The translations under genes were made by a program, and so were the position numbers. Below the pieces are notes generated by a model. It did not search any database. It worked only from the letters and a program-made list of their open reading frames with translations, and was not told where the DNA came from. From the NCBI GenBank assembly GCA_016630955.3, contig CM049990.2, positions 1,054,001-1,118,000 on the forward strand: a DNA stretch of 64,000 bases, read 5' to 3'. The first letter of the stretch is position 1. Each line of letters begins with the position of its first letter. The DNA comes from Didymella arachidicola. Its lineage: Eukaryota > Ascomycota > Dothideomycetes > Pleosporales > Didymellaceae. Of this stretch, positions 42,394-53,553 are shown in pieces.

Positions 42394-45279
42394 CTACTTG
42401 CCTGATCGATCAATAACAGGCCCACTTGCGCCACCGATGTTCGCGAGCAGACTGCCTGATTGGAACTCTCGTTCATCGGAGAAGTCCAGCATGGGACCAC
42501 GTGCCTTCGAACCGTCCATCACTCCACGGCCGACCTTTGCATTGCCTTGCGCATAGCCAGCTTGCGACAGCAATCCGCCTGTGAAGGCTTCGCTGTCATC
42601 TTGCGGCGCGCCGCTGTGGTTGTTGAAGGTGTGCGCTGCCAGTGGTTGGCCACGACCCTTCAGCGACTTGGTGCGCTCATTTGGCTGAGGCGCATACACT
42701 GGGCGCGGTTTGGCACGCCAGTCTGTGGAGGAGGGGATCTGGATTGCCTCTTCCATGGAAGTGGCGCTTTCCACAAGGGGACCTGCGTTGGCTCCGGGGT
42801 TGTAGCCTTTGCCTTGCTTGGCAAATTGGGGTGGGGGGCGGTACGTTGGAGTCAAGTCGACCAAAGGCTGTGGCATTCCAGGGGCACGCTTGGAGGCAGT
42901 ACGCCGAATATCACTTGAGGTTCTTCGATGATGGCCGCCACTGCTTCGCGTAGAAGAGCTGCGGTTGAGTCCAGAGCTTGGGACCATGTGGTCCATGTTG
43001 CTAATAAGTGAAGGTCCTTCAGTGAAAGCGCCATTTTGCTTCTGCTCGCGGTCTTGCACTGCTTTCTGGCGAGTCGTGTAGGTCCGGCCGAGAAGCCCAG
43101 TAGCGGCGAAAGTCTCCTCGTCCTGAGATCTGAAGCTCTGCGTGATGGAATTCTGACGACTGTTGTCCTCAGGAGCGTTGCTTGTCGCGAGAGCAGCAAG
43201 ACCACGACTGATAGGCGGTGGCTGCTTAGTTCGAACTGACCTCTTTCTGGCGTGCATCATGGGTTGTACACCACCCAGCTTCGAAAGCGGTGCATCATCT
43301 GGAAACTCTCCAGGCTTGTGCACCTCGATCTCGTCCAACTTCTTATTGAAGTCGCTCATGTCAATGAGCGATGTAAATGCCCCCAACTGATAATGTGATC
43401 CAACGGACTCGCCACGACTGTGCGATGAAGCTGAGGGCAGAATGCCAGGTCCAACACTATCCAAGACTTTCTTCGTAGCGGGCGACTTCTTGAGCCCCTC
43501 ACCCTTCTCGTACTTCAGGTGCCAACTTCGCCATGTCTGCAAGGCCTTCCAGAATGCGTTTGCAATAACTCTGTCGCTTGTACAGAAGAAGTGAACGTAC
43601 TGCGACTCATCCGCAAAGATGTTTGACTTTTGTAGACTCTTAACAGCGAAGACAATCTTCTTCGGGGGTTTGACCCTCCCAATTTTCGCTTGTGTGACTT
43701 GGTAGATGTCGTAGTCTGTAAGATGGCACACGTTCTCTTGATCCGAGGTCTTCACCTTCTCGTTCTTGGCTGTGACGAGCTGTCCGTCTGGACGCAAGAC
43801 GAAAAACCTCTTGTTCCACTTTCCGGGTTTTGAGGAATGATTGAGTATGCAAGACATGCCTTCCGGCCGCTTCTCGGGCACACCGTAAGAAAGGAGCTCT
43901 TCCTGATCGATCCCGTCAATCGCTGAGTCGGTGATGATGAGCTCGTTTTGGTCATCGTGGTCCCATGAGTTCATGACGTCGCGCACATATTCGTAGTTAC
44001 GAAGCGGTCGTTTGATATCCACTTTCTTGAACCATTCTATAGCCACAGCTGTTCGAACTGGAACGGGTTCCGGAAGAATGACATCGGCCGATTTAAAGAG
44101 ATCAAGAGGTGTGGTAGTTGGCGTAATCGGGAGCTGAATGCGTCGTTTGTTGAACACAACTGTGACGCGCCTCTCGCCACCATTAACTGCTGATGTTGGG
44201 GCGTCGATACCCAGTACAGCGCCACCACCACCACTCAAGATGGCATCTGGCTCCTTTGTACCACTGGGCTGCCTGGCTGTTTTGGGCCTTTGGTCATTCG
44301 AGTTGTGCGTCGCCGGCCGGGGCCTTGCCGTTGTGGTAGGCCTCTCCTCGCTCGAAATGGACAGGCCTTCATCCTTGCGCCGTTTGAACAGGCCGAAGCC
44401 CTCATGTCGTGGGGGCGATGATGGCGGCGACCCTGACGACTGTGATAGGAAGGTACGTGACTTCTCAGCCAGCCGTGCCTTATTCTCCCTCTCCAACTTG
44501 GCTCGGCGCTCTTCCTCCTTCTTTTGGTCTATCATCTTTTGTGCCTCAGCTTTACGCAGCTTCTTCCCACGCTCCTTCTCTGCCTTCTCCTCCTCTCGTT
44601 GCAGTCTCAGCGCTTCGGCGGCCTCAGCTACTCGCTCGCGTTCCAGGCGGGCTGCCTCCTCCTGCTCTAGGCGCAGCTTCTCCAGACGCTCAATTTCGGC
44701 TATCTTTGCTTCTTTGGCTGCGCGTGCCTCTCCCTCCATCTTCTCCTTGAGCAACCGCTGGCGTTCCCTCTCCTTCTGCAGGAGCAGTCTTGGATCCTCA
44801 TGCTGCTGCGAGGCCAGTCGAGCATCTCGTGGTAGTGATGCGGCATCTGCACGTTTGCTAGCTGTCCTTGGGCAAGGCGGGACATTGTTTGCTGTCAGCG
44901 AGGAATGCTGTGGCGAGCTTACAGCACGGTGACGGGCAGATGAGGACGGGGGCAGTGTGGTCTGGGGCAGTGGAGGGGCTTGCGGAGTGGTGCTAGAGCG
45001 GAGAGGGGCAGCGTTGGGGCTGGTCGCGTGCGTGGTGGGAGGTCGGCGGTGGTAACGGCTCATGCTCCTGCCTATGTTGGTATCGGGCGTCTCGCTCTGG
45101 GCACCTCCAGAAGTATGCGCCTCAGGCATGACGGGCATCGGTGGCATCGGTGGCATCGGTGGTATTGGGGGTGTGGAATGCTGCGATTGTTGTGCCTGCT
45201 CTTGCGCGCGTCTCACACTGCGGTAGCGAGACAGTTTCTGGGGCGCCGCAGCCGGCGGCTCTGTTATGTCGCTTGCCAT
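42394..45279 (-). CDS. Mig10/lamellipodin-like RA-PH domain protein
   Basis: A single exon of about 961 residues from the first ATG (MASDITEPPAAAPQKLSRY). The N-terminus is Pro-rich with IPPMPPMPPMPVMP and other polyproline tracts, possible SH3/EVH1 ligands. A long charged coiled coil runs from about 163 to 276 (EKMEGEARAAKEAKIAEIER). A Ras-association-like module lies near 370-460 (RRVTVVFNKRRIQLPIT) and a PH domain near 473-590 (GKWNKRFFVLRPDGQ, FWKALQTWRSWHL). RA followed directly by PH is the hallmark of the MRL (Mig10/RIAM/lamellipodin) group; fungal members are linked to small GTPases and polarity or cortical actin. The rest is disordered and Ser-rich, ending in repeated GxLLxQ/GxLLANIGG-like motifs. 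A further small 3' exon cannot be excluded. Confidence 0.82.
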   Translation of the reverse strand: MASDITEPPAAAPQKLSRYRSVRRAQEQAQQSQHSTPPIPPMPPMPPMPVMPEAHTSGGAQSETPDTNIGRSMSRYHRRPPTTHATSPNAAPLRSSTTPQAPPLPQTTLPPSSSARHRAVSSPQHSSLTANNVPPCPRTASKRADAASLPRDARLASQQHEDPRLLLQKERERQRLLKEKMEGEARAAKEAKIAEIERLEKLRLEQEEAARLERERVAEAAEALRLQREEEKAEKERGKKLRKAEAQKMIDQKKEEERRAKLERENKARLAEKSRTFLSQSSGSPPSSPPRHEGFGLFKRRKDEGLSISSEERPTTTARPRPATHNSNDQRPKTARQPSGTKEPDAILSGGGGAVLGIDAPTSAVNGGERRVTVVFNKRRIQLPITPTTTPLDLFKSADVILPEPVPVRTAVAIEWFKKVDIKRPLRNYEYVRDVMNSWDHDDQNELIITDSAIDGIDQEELLSYGVPEKRPEGMSCILNHSSKPGKWNKRFFVLRPDGQLVTAKNEKVKTSDQENVCHLTDYDIYQVTQAKIGRVKPPKKIVFAVKSLQKSNIFADESQYVHFFCTSDRVIANAFWKALQTWRSWHLKYEKGEGLKKSPATKKVLDSVGPGILPSASSHSRGESVGSHYQLGAFTSLIDMSDFNKKLDEIEVHKPGEFPDDAPLSKLGGVQPMMHARKRSVRTKQPPPISRGLAALATSNAPEDNSRQNSITQSFRSQDEETFAATGLLGRTYTTRQKAVQDREQKQNGAFTEGPSLISNMDHMVPSSGLNRSSSTRSSGGHHRRTSSDIRRTASKRAPGMPQPLVDLTPTYRPPPQFAKQGKGYNPGANAGPLVESATSMEEAIQIPSSTDWRAKPRPVYAPQPNERTKSLKGRGQPLAAHTFNNHSGAPQDDSEAFTGGLLSQAGYAQGNAKVGRGVMDGSKARGPMLDFSDEREFQSGSLLANIGGASGPVIDRSGK
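45136..45164. repeat. 9-bp coding minisatellite (CATCGGTGG x3)
   Basis: Three tandem copies of CATCGGTGG encode, on the minus strand, the repeated tripeptide PPM in the polyproline stretch of the PH-domain protein. Copy number could vary between strains. Confidence 0.7.
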
Positions 45280-46554
45280 GTTGTGCGACAACTGTGCATT
45301 CGCGTTCCCGAGCAAGCGTGGAGTATGCAAGGGACCAAGGGTTGCATTAGCTGCGTACAGTCGCCCATGGAGACTTTGGAAGCTGCGAGGAAGGTGAAAT
45401 GTGCACGATCAGCGCGGCAGGTGCGAGCGGGTAAACGGCTTCTATTCAATAAATTATACCAGAGACCAGGCGGACGGCGCATTGCTTCGCATGCCACTCA
45501 TTTCAGGAGGAAGCGAGCGTTAAGGCGGCTCGACCGTGCCCACCTAGAAATAGACAGGGCTTGTGGACCCCTCTTTTCTCTAGTGCCAGCCCTAGCAGAT
45601 GACCTCGCTGGAAGCAGACATGATGAAACGCACCTATTCCTTATGCTATGAGCACCGCAGCGTTCCCCACAGACCCTTAAGACCAAGGATCGCGGTGGTC
45701 ACGAGCTGAAACCTGATGCATATACAAGAGCAAGGTTCTCCCCACGATCTGCTTGCAATTTCACAAAATAGGCAGCTCGGCATCCAGCCACGGCTGGGAG
45801 ATACCAGATGGATTGCGCTTGACTAGCTGACAATAGCGTCCTATCGAAGAGTTGGAGGCTGTGGAGAATCAAGGTCGTGTTGTTGGACCTGGTCTTTGAT
45901 TGGAACGAGGAAATGAGAGCTGTTGGTGGACGCTCGCCGAGGTCATACGAATATAGGCGAATACGCATCGACGCTGGCGCACTGCCAGCTCACCTCCTAT
46001 GGATTTGCACGACGGTGTGAGCCAGAGGCTTGCCGGTCAATTTACGCCGGTCAGTGTTGCTGACGGTCGCCTTTATCGCTGGATGACATCATGCATGTTA
46101 GGCTTGATGTCTGTTCAGGATGTCATTGCATTTGCATCCAGACCACTTTGGATCACGTTTTACGCAGAAGGTGAATACGGACCTGAAACATCGCAAAGGT
46201 AGTCACTCGCACTCAGAGGATCGCCGCCGGTCCGCGTGTGTGGACAGCCCCAAGCTCAAACCCACCCTTGACTAGCAAAAAGGACGGCTGGTTCGTCGCA
46301 GAATGGATGGCCAACGAGACTCAACATTTACCTTTGCAATCTTAGAACACCTCTAAGATTATCGAATGTGCTGTCGACAATATGTTCCAGCGTTGCTGGA
46401 CGCCAGGGCAAGTGCTTCAAGGTAGACGCCGGTCAACACTCGCTCTCGCCTCTGGTTCACCTTCACCAACGAATCCTGCTAATTGGCAAACGTCTTCACA
46501 TCATGTATGCCTTCCAAAAACATCGTCTGACTTCAAAAGTACTCTTCCAATATC
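45280..46554. other. Divergent intergenic region; nothing recognised
   Basis: 1.3 kb between the divergent PH-domain and GT25-like genes. No coding frame or repeat is convincing. Confidence 0.45.
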
Positions 46555-47676
46555 ATGCGGCAGAGACTAATTCTCGCAGCAATCATAGTAGTAATTGCTT
46601 GCATTCTTCTCCACCGTGATGGATATCTACCACCTCTGCAACAACAGAGCCTTACAGCACCAAATGCAACACTAGGCTTCGGCACCATCCTAGCCGTATC
46701 CCGCCCGCGTTCACGCCGTCTCCCAGGACTCCTATGGGCCGCGAACCTGACCAACTTACAGATCGAGGTGCCGTCTCAGCCAGATTGGACTAAGGACGAC
46801 CTGCACTCGTTACGACTCGGCTCAGGCTCCTCAATATCAGAAGGAAGCGCGCTCGCATGGCTCGGCCACCTCCACGCTCTCCGCACCTTCCTCTCAAGCG
46901 GAGTCTCAACAGCACTCATCCTCGAAGACGACGCAGACTTCGATCTCAGCATCCGCGTACAGCAAGTCCCCCTTCTGGCGTCGAATCTTCACAAGCTACT
47001 TGGAAGAGCGGACTCTTACTGGCCTGATCCATCGACGTGGGACATCTTCTACCCTGGGCACTGCGACGACGCCCTGCCTTCTTTGTCAAACCCCTTCCTA
47101 CGGTTACATCCTCACATACTATACACAGACCACACAACACCGCCACATGCCGTCTTGCACCCGGACACATCTAACTTCTTGCGCGCCCTTCGCGTTCCCG
47201 AGAAACAGCGGATCCTGCACAGAACCCTGGCGCCGCTCTGCACAGTAGCGTACGCAGTGCATCGGCGCTCTGCGGAGCTCATCGTGCAGCGGCTTTCGAA
47301 AGCAGAAGATGACGTGCAGGCATTCGATGTCGCGTTGCTGAGGGCGTGTGCACAGGGGTGGAAGTGCTGGAGTGTGAGCCCCGAGATTGTTCACCATGGA
47401 GACGTGGAAAGTGAGATCGCTGCCGTGGACAGCGGTAATAACAGCGGCGCAGGCAGAGATGCAAGAGGGCTGGGAAAGGGGACGTGGAACATAAGGTGTG
47501 CGGCGAGGCATGAGCAGTTGTGGATTGAGGAGGGGGAATCTGACGCGCGAGAGGTGGCGAGGAAGATAGTGCGGGAGATGCTGAAGAGAGGCGACGGGGA
47601 GTGTCCAGTTGATCTTGTGAAGGCGGAGAGGAGTTGGAAGGGGTGCGAATGGGGGCAGTGTGGAGCACAGTCATGA
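46555..47676 (+). CDS. GT25-like glycosyltransferase, type II membrane protein
   Basis: A single exon of 373 residues. A signal anchor at the extreme N-terminus (LILAAIIVVIACILL) puts the catalytic part in the Golgi/ER lumen. The core resembles LPS/procollagen glycosyltransferases of family GT25: WLGHLHALRTFLSSGVSTAL followed by LILEDDADFD, whose acidic cluster is the metal/nucleotide-sugar site, then WDIFYPGHCDDA, a VAYAVHRRSAELIV helix, and QAFDVALLRACAQGW. Fungal members are common in Dothideomycetes and their acceptors are unknown. The last 90 residues are charged and Glu/Gly-rich. Convergent with the F-box/LRR-like gene. Confidence 0.78.
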   Translation: MRQRLILAAIIVVIACILLHRDGYLPPLQQQSLTAPNATLGFGTILAVSRPRSRRLPGLLWAANLTNLQIEVPSQPDWTKDDLHSLRLGSGSSISEGSALAWLGHLHALRTFLSSGVSTALILEDDADFDLSIRVQQVPLLASNLHKLLGRADSYWPDPSTWDIFYPGHCDDALPSLSNPFLRLHPHILYTDHTTPPHAVLHPDTSNFLRALRVPEKQRILHRTLAPLCTVAYAVHRRSAELIVQRLSKAEDDVQAFDVALLRACAQGWKCWSVSPEIVHHGDVESEIAAVDSGNNSGAGRDARGLGKGTWNIRCAARHEQLWIEEGESDAREVARKIVREMLKRGDGECPVDLVKAERSWKGCEWGQCGAQS

Positions 47677-47979
47677 TGACAAGGGACAGTACTGGTAGTA
47701 CTCGAGATACTCACCAAAGATTGAAGCGGGCGAAGAAAGGCTCCGATTACTATGTACAACTAGATGCTATCCTGATGCCACGAAGTATCGTACCCAGCCA
47801 TGATAAATTCCCGAACGCCTGCTGCTATGATACAGTCGGGTGTATGAGAGAAAGGGGTATTTGAGAAAGAAATTGCGAAAGGATATACCGACGTAAGAGA
47901 CATTTATGCCCAGTGTAATCTGCGGAACGATGCAACCCCTATGCAAATTTGTAGGTGTACAGTAGCGGTAAATTTTACC
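47677..47979. other. Convergent 3' flanks
   Basis: About 300 bp between the stop codons of two convergent genes; nothing further is recognised. Confidence 0.5.
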
Positions 47980-49765
47980 TCATCGCCACAAGTCGGCCCT
48001 AGAAGCGCGCTTATCACGTCCCGCATGGGTCATCCAGCTCGACCGCACTCCCGGGCCGCCAGGGCTCGTGCTGAGGGAGTGCGAGTGGCTGTGGCCAAAG
48101 CCACCGAAGCTGCCACCTCCGCCACCTGCTGTCATGTGCCCTGCGCTTCTCGGTCGAGCATCGTTGTCTGCGGGTATGGCCAAGAACCCACCGAACCCAT
48201 TGGGTACGACTACACTCTTTCGAGCATCACCACCCCACTGCGGTCCAAGGCCCCTGTGTGCTGAGTAGCTGCTGAGCGGACGACCGCCAGCCATGGATGC
48301 TCGCCTTTGTCCAGCTTCTGGTGGGATGATGGATGTAAAGATCCACTCGAGTTCATCTAGGCCCTTGGAGAAGATCTCGAGTGGTTGATTGAAGAGAGGC
48401 GGTGGGGCCTCGCCGAAGGGACAGATGGGAGGTGCTAATGTGAGGACTTCAGGAAACTCAGGATCTTGAACGTATACCTGCCGCAGTCTGGGAAGGCTGT
48501 TGGAAAGCAACGACTTGGCCAAGTATTGGTAGTACGAGGCGCCCGGCGAGTAGATCTGGTTCGTCGAATTTGCGATAATCTCGTAGTGGAGTGTTTGAAG
48601 ACTGTAGGATTCTAGAGATGGCAAAGGATCCAATGGCAGTGATGCTGTGACTGTGGCGTTGTACTCGAACGTTCTTAGGTTCGATGCTGCCCTCAGTATG
48701 GCGTGCAGGTCTGCGACTGGGATCCCGTTGCAGTTCTTGATGACCAGTGTCTTTAGCCTAGCGGCACACATGTGATTGGAGAGGTATTGCACCAATCCTT
48801 GTGCTGTCACACTGTGAACCTTCTCCAATTTGAGGGTCTCCAGAGGCGGAAATTGTGGCAAACCAGGGGTGTCGTGGAAAAATGAGTCGTTCATCCATGC
48901 GCCGCCTTTCACACTGAGCTCGGTCAATCGAGGGAGCAAACCAAAGACCTGCCTCAGTATGCTCGGCTCGATGCGCAGCTTGTTCAGTTCGACCACACGC
49001 AGCTCTTGCCAGTAGCCATGGAGCAACGACTCTAGCGACTGCTCGCCACCCTCATTGTACTTCATCCTATGGATATGCGGACACCGCGCCTGCAGCTCCT
49101 GTCGCAGCAATTGGCACGACTGATCGCCGTTGTAGAAACCCTCTGGCAGGTCGATGTATTCGAGGTTCGGACAGCCGGACACAAGGCGTGCGAGATCTGC
49201 CTTGCAAGACTCGCGTGTCATGTACGGCAATTTCACGAAGCGCACTCGCTGGCCAAGGTGCTGATTGCCGCGCACGCTGTTGCTCAGCATCTGGAGACGC
49301 GCCGTTGGGATATCTTCTTGGTCGCCATTGCGCGACTTGCGCTTTCGCTGCTCAGCGAAGATCTCTTCGAGCTCGCAGTAGTGGACGGCGTCAATTCGGA
49401 CACTGTTGTAGCTACGCTGGGTCAGCCTTGTGGATCCAAGGAGGTTCTCGAGACACTCACAGAAGACCAGCAGCAATGCCGTACCATGACCGCCGAGTCA
49501 GGGCGCAATGTGCCAGGTCGCGCATGTCACAGGTCATGCACCCATCGTTGCCACTATCCTCGCTGCCGTCGAGCGTGTCGTCGGTCGCGTGCGGACAGAC
49601 CTCCTCGAAGATGCGGCGCAGAATCTTCTCCGGCAGGTGCGTCGTCTGGTCCGGCCCATGATACTCGTAGGTCGCCGGGGAGTAGTAGTCGTTGCGCGGC
49701 GCGCGGAGGTCCACGCTTTTCTTGGGCGTCGACTTCTTCCTGGAGAAGCGTTTGAACCAGCCCAT
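47980..49765 (-). CDS. F-box-like / leucine-rich-repeat protein
   Basis: Exons 49765-49461 and 49411-47980 (49-bp GT-AG intron) give 578 residues. After a basic N-terminus (MGWFKRFSRKKSTPKKS) an F-box-like helix set begins near residue 43 (LPEKILRRIFEEVCPHA) and ends in ALTRRSWYGIAAGLLYNSVR, the usual F-box closing pattern; an acidic loop with two Cys interrupts it. The following 350 residues show irregular LRR-type periodicity (LRVVELNKLRIEPSILRQVF, TLKLEKVHSVTAQGL, LKTLVIKNCNGIPV). The tail is Gly/Ser/His-rich. F-box/LRR proteins are substrate receptors of SCF ubiquitin ligases; the target here is unknown. The basic N-terminus could bind membranes or nuclear import factors. Confidence 0.78.
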
Positions 49766-51599
49766 AATGCCAGATCTAGACGCGCACTCAGTGGATGTAT
49801 AATTTTATGGACGACCTCGAGGCTCGCGGCAGGGTAAATTCAGGGTGCTGCGGAAGCACGCGGGGTACATAGAGCTGTAGCAGTGTTGCCCAAGGTCAAG
49901 ACTTACCGCTCCGCGGGTTGTGGGCCCGTTTTGAAACGCCGCGACATTGTCCAGATCAAGGCGCTGAACAACTTCACGCTCACAAGCGATCGGCGCTCAA
50001 TGACAAGGTCGGCAAATTAGAGGGTAGAAGTGGGCAGTGGCTGCTTGTAAAAAGTGCAATCAGTCGCAGCAAACGCTCAGTGCGGCGCGGTCTTTGTGTT
50101 CAGGGGCATCGCGGCCTGGTCCAACGGAACAACCACACAAAGCCAAACCCCGAGCAGACGTGGACGAATTGAGTTTGGTCACGACTAGTGCGTAGGACAT
50201 GTCAGCAAGGCGGTTGAGCATCCTATCAACGGGACAGGAGCGAGCAGTGAGATGCGGATCTGCTCTGCCGCGCGCAGAAACAAAGAATTGACGTCCCTCA
50301 AACAACGCGTGTGGCTGCGGGGAGCGACGCGTGCCAGGGGTAAGCAACGTCGACGGCAAGAGCACCGTTGATGGGAGGCTTTGTTAAGGTGGAACAGCGT
50401 CTCAGGAGGTCCCAGCATATTTATAGATCTGCGCGTCACGTCGCTCGTCAACGTGGAAGTGACTCAGATGCTATTTTGCATAAGAGACAGCGAGCTCTTC
50501 GGTCGCAAGATAGCACGTCGCAAGATAGCACGTCGCAAGATAGCACGTCGCAAGATAGCATATCGATAGCTTCACATGCGTGGGGTGCTGACATCTGGGC
50601 TCAGCCGCACGACAAGTGCATAACGGTTACGCTGACAACGCACTCGCCAAAAGACTCCAGTTGCAGGGAGCTGCTTGACACTTGATGCGTGGAGGGCCGG
50701 CGGGGCGGTCTTAGTTGATCCTGCAAATGTTGTGTTGTGGTTTTCCGGGTGCGGCGCAGAGGACCACAGCCTTCAGCTCGAGCGAGCAGCAGCAATCGTC
50801 AATGGGTTGCAGGTGGATGTCAATTCGATATTTGAGGGGCGCACAGAGTTGCACAGCGGAGGCGGAGCACACGCGAGAGCGTTCAACAGACGCGTGCGTT
50901 GATCAATGAGTGGCGTTGTGGTGGTTTCAGGTGCCAATCAAGCGGGCAGCTTCGCCGAGCGTTCTGTCGCCGGCCGCTAAACCGCTACCCGTCTGCAGGC
51001 CGCGTTGAGATTGGAACTGGGAGCATGGAGAACATGCGGTTTGGAGCTCGCAGGTGGAATTGTGCAGAACGACAGACGCTCCGTGAGCGCCAGACTCGCC
51101 ACCAGTGTTGCCTATGAGGAGTCAAGCATCGTGAGAAAAGGAATACTTTCTCGTCCACAGCGTTCATGCTCCGGCTCTGCAGGACCGCACAGATCTCGTC
51201 GAACTCGCCAAGTCCATGTCTGGCGCTGAGAGCGCGTTAGCTCCTCACATCCACATCAAGAAATCTTCTGATGAACACTCGCACGGAGCTGCTGCCATCC
51301 CTACCGCACCTCCGACCACCTGTCTCATCTCACCTGGAGATCCTCTGCCTTGTCTCGTCTCTATTTGCAGAGCCTCCACCGCCCACTTCTCCTCCGCGAA
51401 GCCTGAAGCTCCCCTCATCAGGTGCTCCCCGTTCACCTGCCCGCTGACGTCCGCGCGCCTTCTTTCACATCCAGGCCCAAACAAACGCTCTTTCCATACT
51501 ACCTTTGCCCGACTCCAGCTCGCAGCTGAGTGCAGCTACACCCTACGCAACACTCGAGAAGATAACTGAGCTGCTGGCCCCCCCAGCAATCCGGTGATA
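49766..51599. promoter_or_regulatory. Divergent intergenic region with a 15-bp tandem repeat
   Basis: 1.8 kb between divergent genes. Apart from the repeat at 50503-50562, no supported feature. The 250 bp before the downstream start codon are CT-rich, as in many fungal promoters. Confidence 0.45.
50503..50562. repeat. 15-bp tandem repeat, four copies
   Basis: TCGCAAGATAGCACG is repeated three times exactly (50503-50547) and a fourth time with the last bases changed (TCGCAAGATAGCATA). It lies in non-coding DNA. Confidence 0.92.
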
Positions 51600-53553
51600 A
51601 TGGCCTCTCAACCAACCCCCACGCCGCAGGCACCGAACCTCGACCGCTATGTCGTGATACATGTCGCCACGACGTGTGACGAACACGGCGTGTATGTCAC
51701 CAAAGACTCCGCTGAGGTCATTGAGCTTGGCTGGATCCTGCTCGACGCAAAGTCTTGCGAAGAGGTATTACTTCCACTGCATCCGCCATTGTGCCCACAG
51801 CCGCTAATGCATGTCGCCAGCTTCACCGTGAGAGTGTGCTTGTGAAACCCGTCAACACCCCCATCACTGCATTGTGCAGTAAGTTGTCCTCTTCTAGCAG
51901 CCCTACTCCGCAATTGGCTGACGTATATCTGCAGCAAGCTTGACCACTCTGACCTGGGATCAGGTTAGGAACGCCGGTTCCTTCAGGGATGCCATCAACC
52001 GCTTCGATCAGTTCGCACAGGAGCACATCATCCCCAAACAATACGAATTCGCATTCGTGACCCTCGACTCGTGGGACCTGCGTGTACAGCTGCCTCGCGA
52101 GGCCCGCGATAAGGCCGTCGTCTTACCTCCATACCTCCAACACTCTCGCACATTCGACCTGCGTACCGAGTACCAGCGCTGGCAAGCACACCACCCCGAG
52201 TCCCTACCTTTCGGATCGAGCGCGCTGACTAACATTTGTGCCGCTCTTGAAGTTGAGCCCGTGCAGTCCTCAGCTCCTATCAAGCACAACCTTCCCTTCC
52301 ACTTGCAAGCTCTCGCCCCTGCCTCGCCAAGGCGGGCCATGGAAGAGGCTGTCACCCTCGCAAGAGTACTTCGCGGCCTTATTCGCAAGAGCCAACCGCC
52401 TCAAGAGCACCCTGACGTGCTCACCAAACCCATGGACGCTCGCGCCGATGTTCGTGCCTTCCTGTCCGAGCGCAGCAAAGTTCTTCACATGAGCGGTTTG
52501 CCCCACGACACAACCCAATCCGAACTTGAAAGCTGGTTCACCCAGTTTGGCGGTCGTCCAATCGCATTCTGGACGCTGCGCACCCCCGATCAGCATAAGC
52601 CTACCGGTACTGGTTTCGCTATTTTCTCGTCTCACGAAGAGGCCGCCGAGAGTCTCTGCATGAACGGCCGCGCCCTCAACGAAAAGGCTATCGAGGTCTC
52701 GCCTTCCTCCAGCCGAGTCCTCGACCGTGCCGCAGAAATTATCACGCCCTTTCCTCCCAGCAAGAACAGGCCTCGTCCGGGTGACTGGAACTGCCCCTCA
52801 TGCGGCTTCTCCAACTTTCAGCGTCGCACCGCATGCTTCCGCTGCTCTTTCCCGGCTATGCAACAAGGACCCCAGGGCGGCGATCCTATGGGTGGCTACG
52901 GCGGAGGTTTCGGTTATGGACACCCCGGCATGATGGGTCCCCCTCAGCACCACATGGGTGGCCACGGACACGGACACGGCATGGGCGGAGGTCACATGCG
53001 CGGAGGCACCGGCGTCGTTCCCTTCCGCGCTGGTGACTGGAAGTGTGGCGAGAACGGTTGTGGCTACCACAACTTCGCCAAGAACACGGCTTGTCTGCGG
53101 TGCGGTGCGAGCCGCGCGGGAGCTGCCGTTGTTGCTGACAGCGCCTTCCCCTCGCCCATGGACACCCCATCGAGCTTCGGCATGGGTCCTCCTTCCATGG
53201 GGGGTACTCCTAGCGCTGGTCCCTATGGTCCTGCTGGTTATGCACAGGGTGGCTTCCCACCCCAGCAGTACGGTGGACCACCTAGCCAGTATGCTCTGCC
53301 CTCCGGCATGGGTGCTGCTAGCCCCTATCCCCCTATGGGCGCTCAGTATTCCCAGAACGGCGGCATGCACAACACTCCTTTCGACAGCCGTGCTGCCGAA
53401 GCTGCTTTCAGCGCTGCTGACTCGTACCCTAACCAGGGCGCTCCCAACGGCGGCGGCGATCCCTTCTCTTTCCTTCCTAGTGCCTTTGGCTCTTTGTCGG
53501 TGAACGATGACCGCCGCAACAACTCAAGCTCGGCAAACAAATCACCGGCGTAA
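51600..53553 (+). CDS. NRP1: Nrp1-like RNA-binding protein: pseudo-exonuclease, RRM, two RanBP2 zinc fingers
   Basis: Three exons (51600-51764, 51821-51878, 51935-53553; introns of 56 bp each) give 613 residues. Residues 14-200 resemble the ERI1-type DEDDh exonuclease fold (YVVIHVATTCD, LVKPVNTPITALCTSLTTLT, FVTLDSWDLRVQLP), but the DxE and HxxxxD catalytic residues are replaced. An RRM spans about 256-333 (KVLHMSGLPHDTTQSELESW). Zinc fingers of RanBP2 type are at about 353-380 (GDWNCPSCGFSNFQRRTACF) and 438-466 (GDWKCGENGCGYHNFAKNTA), joined by a Gly/His/Met-rich linker. The C-terminus is Pro/Gly/Gln-rich, prion-like. Yeast Nrp1 has the related RRM-zinc-finger layout and joins stress granules. 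Role in mRNA regulation is inferred. Confidence 0.88.

Noticed and set aside
50503..50562. CRISPR-like array
   Set aside because: The repeats are directly adjacent without spacers, and the DNA is eukaryotic.
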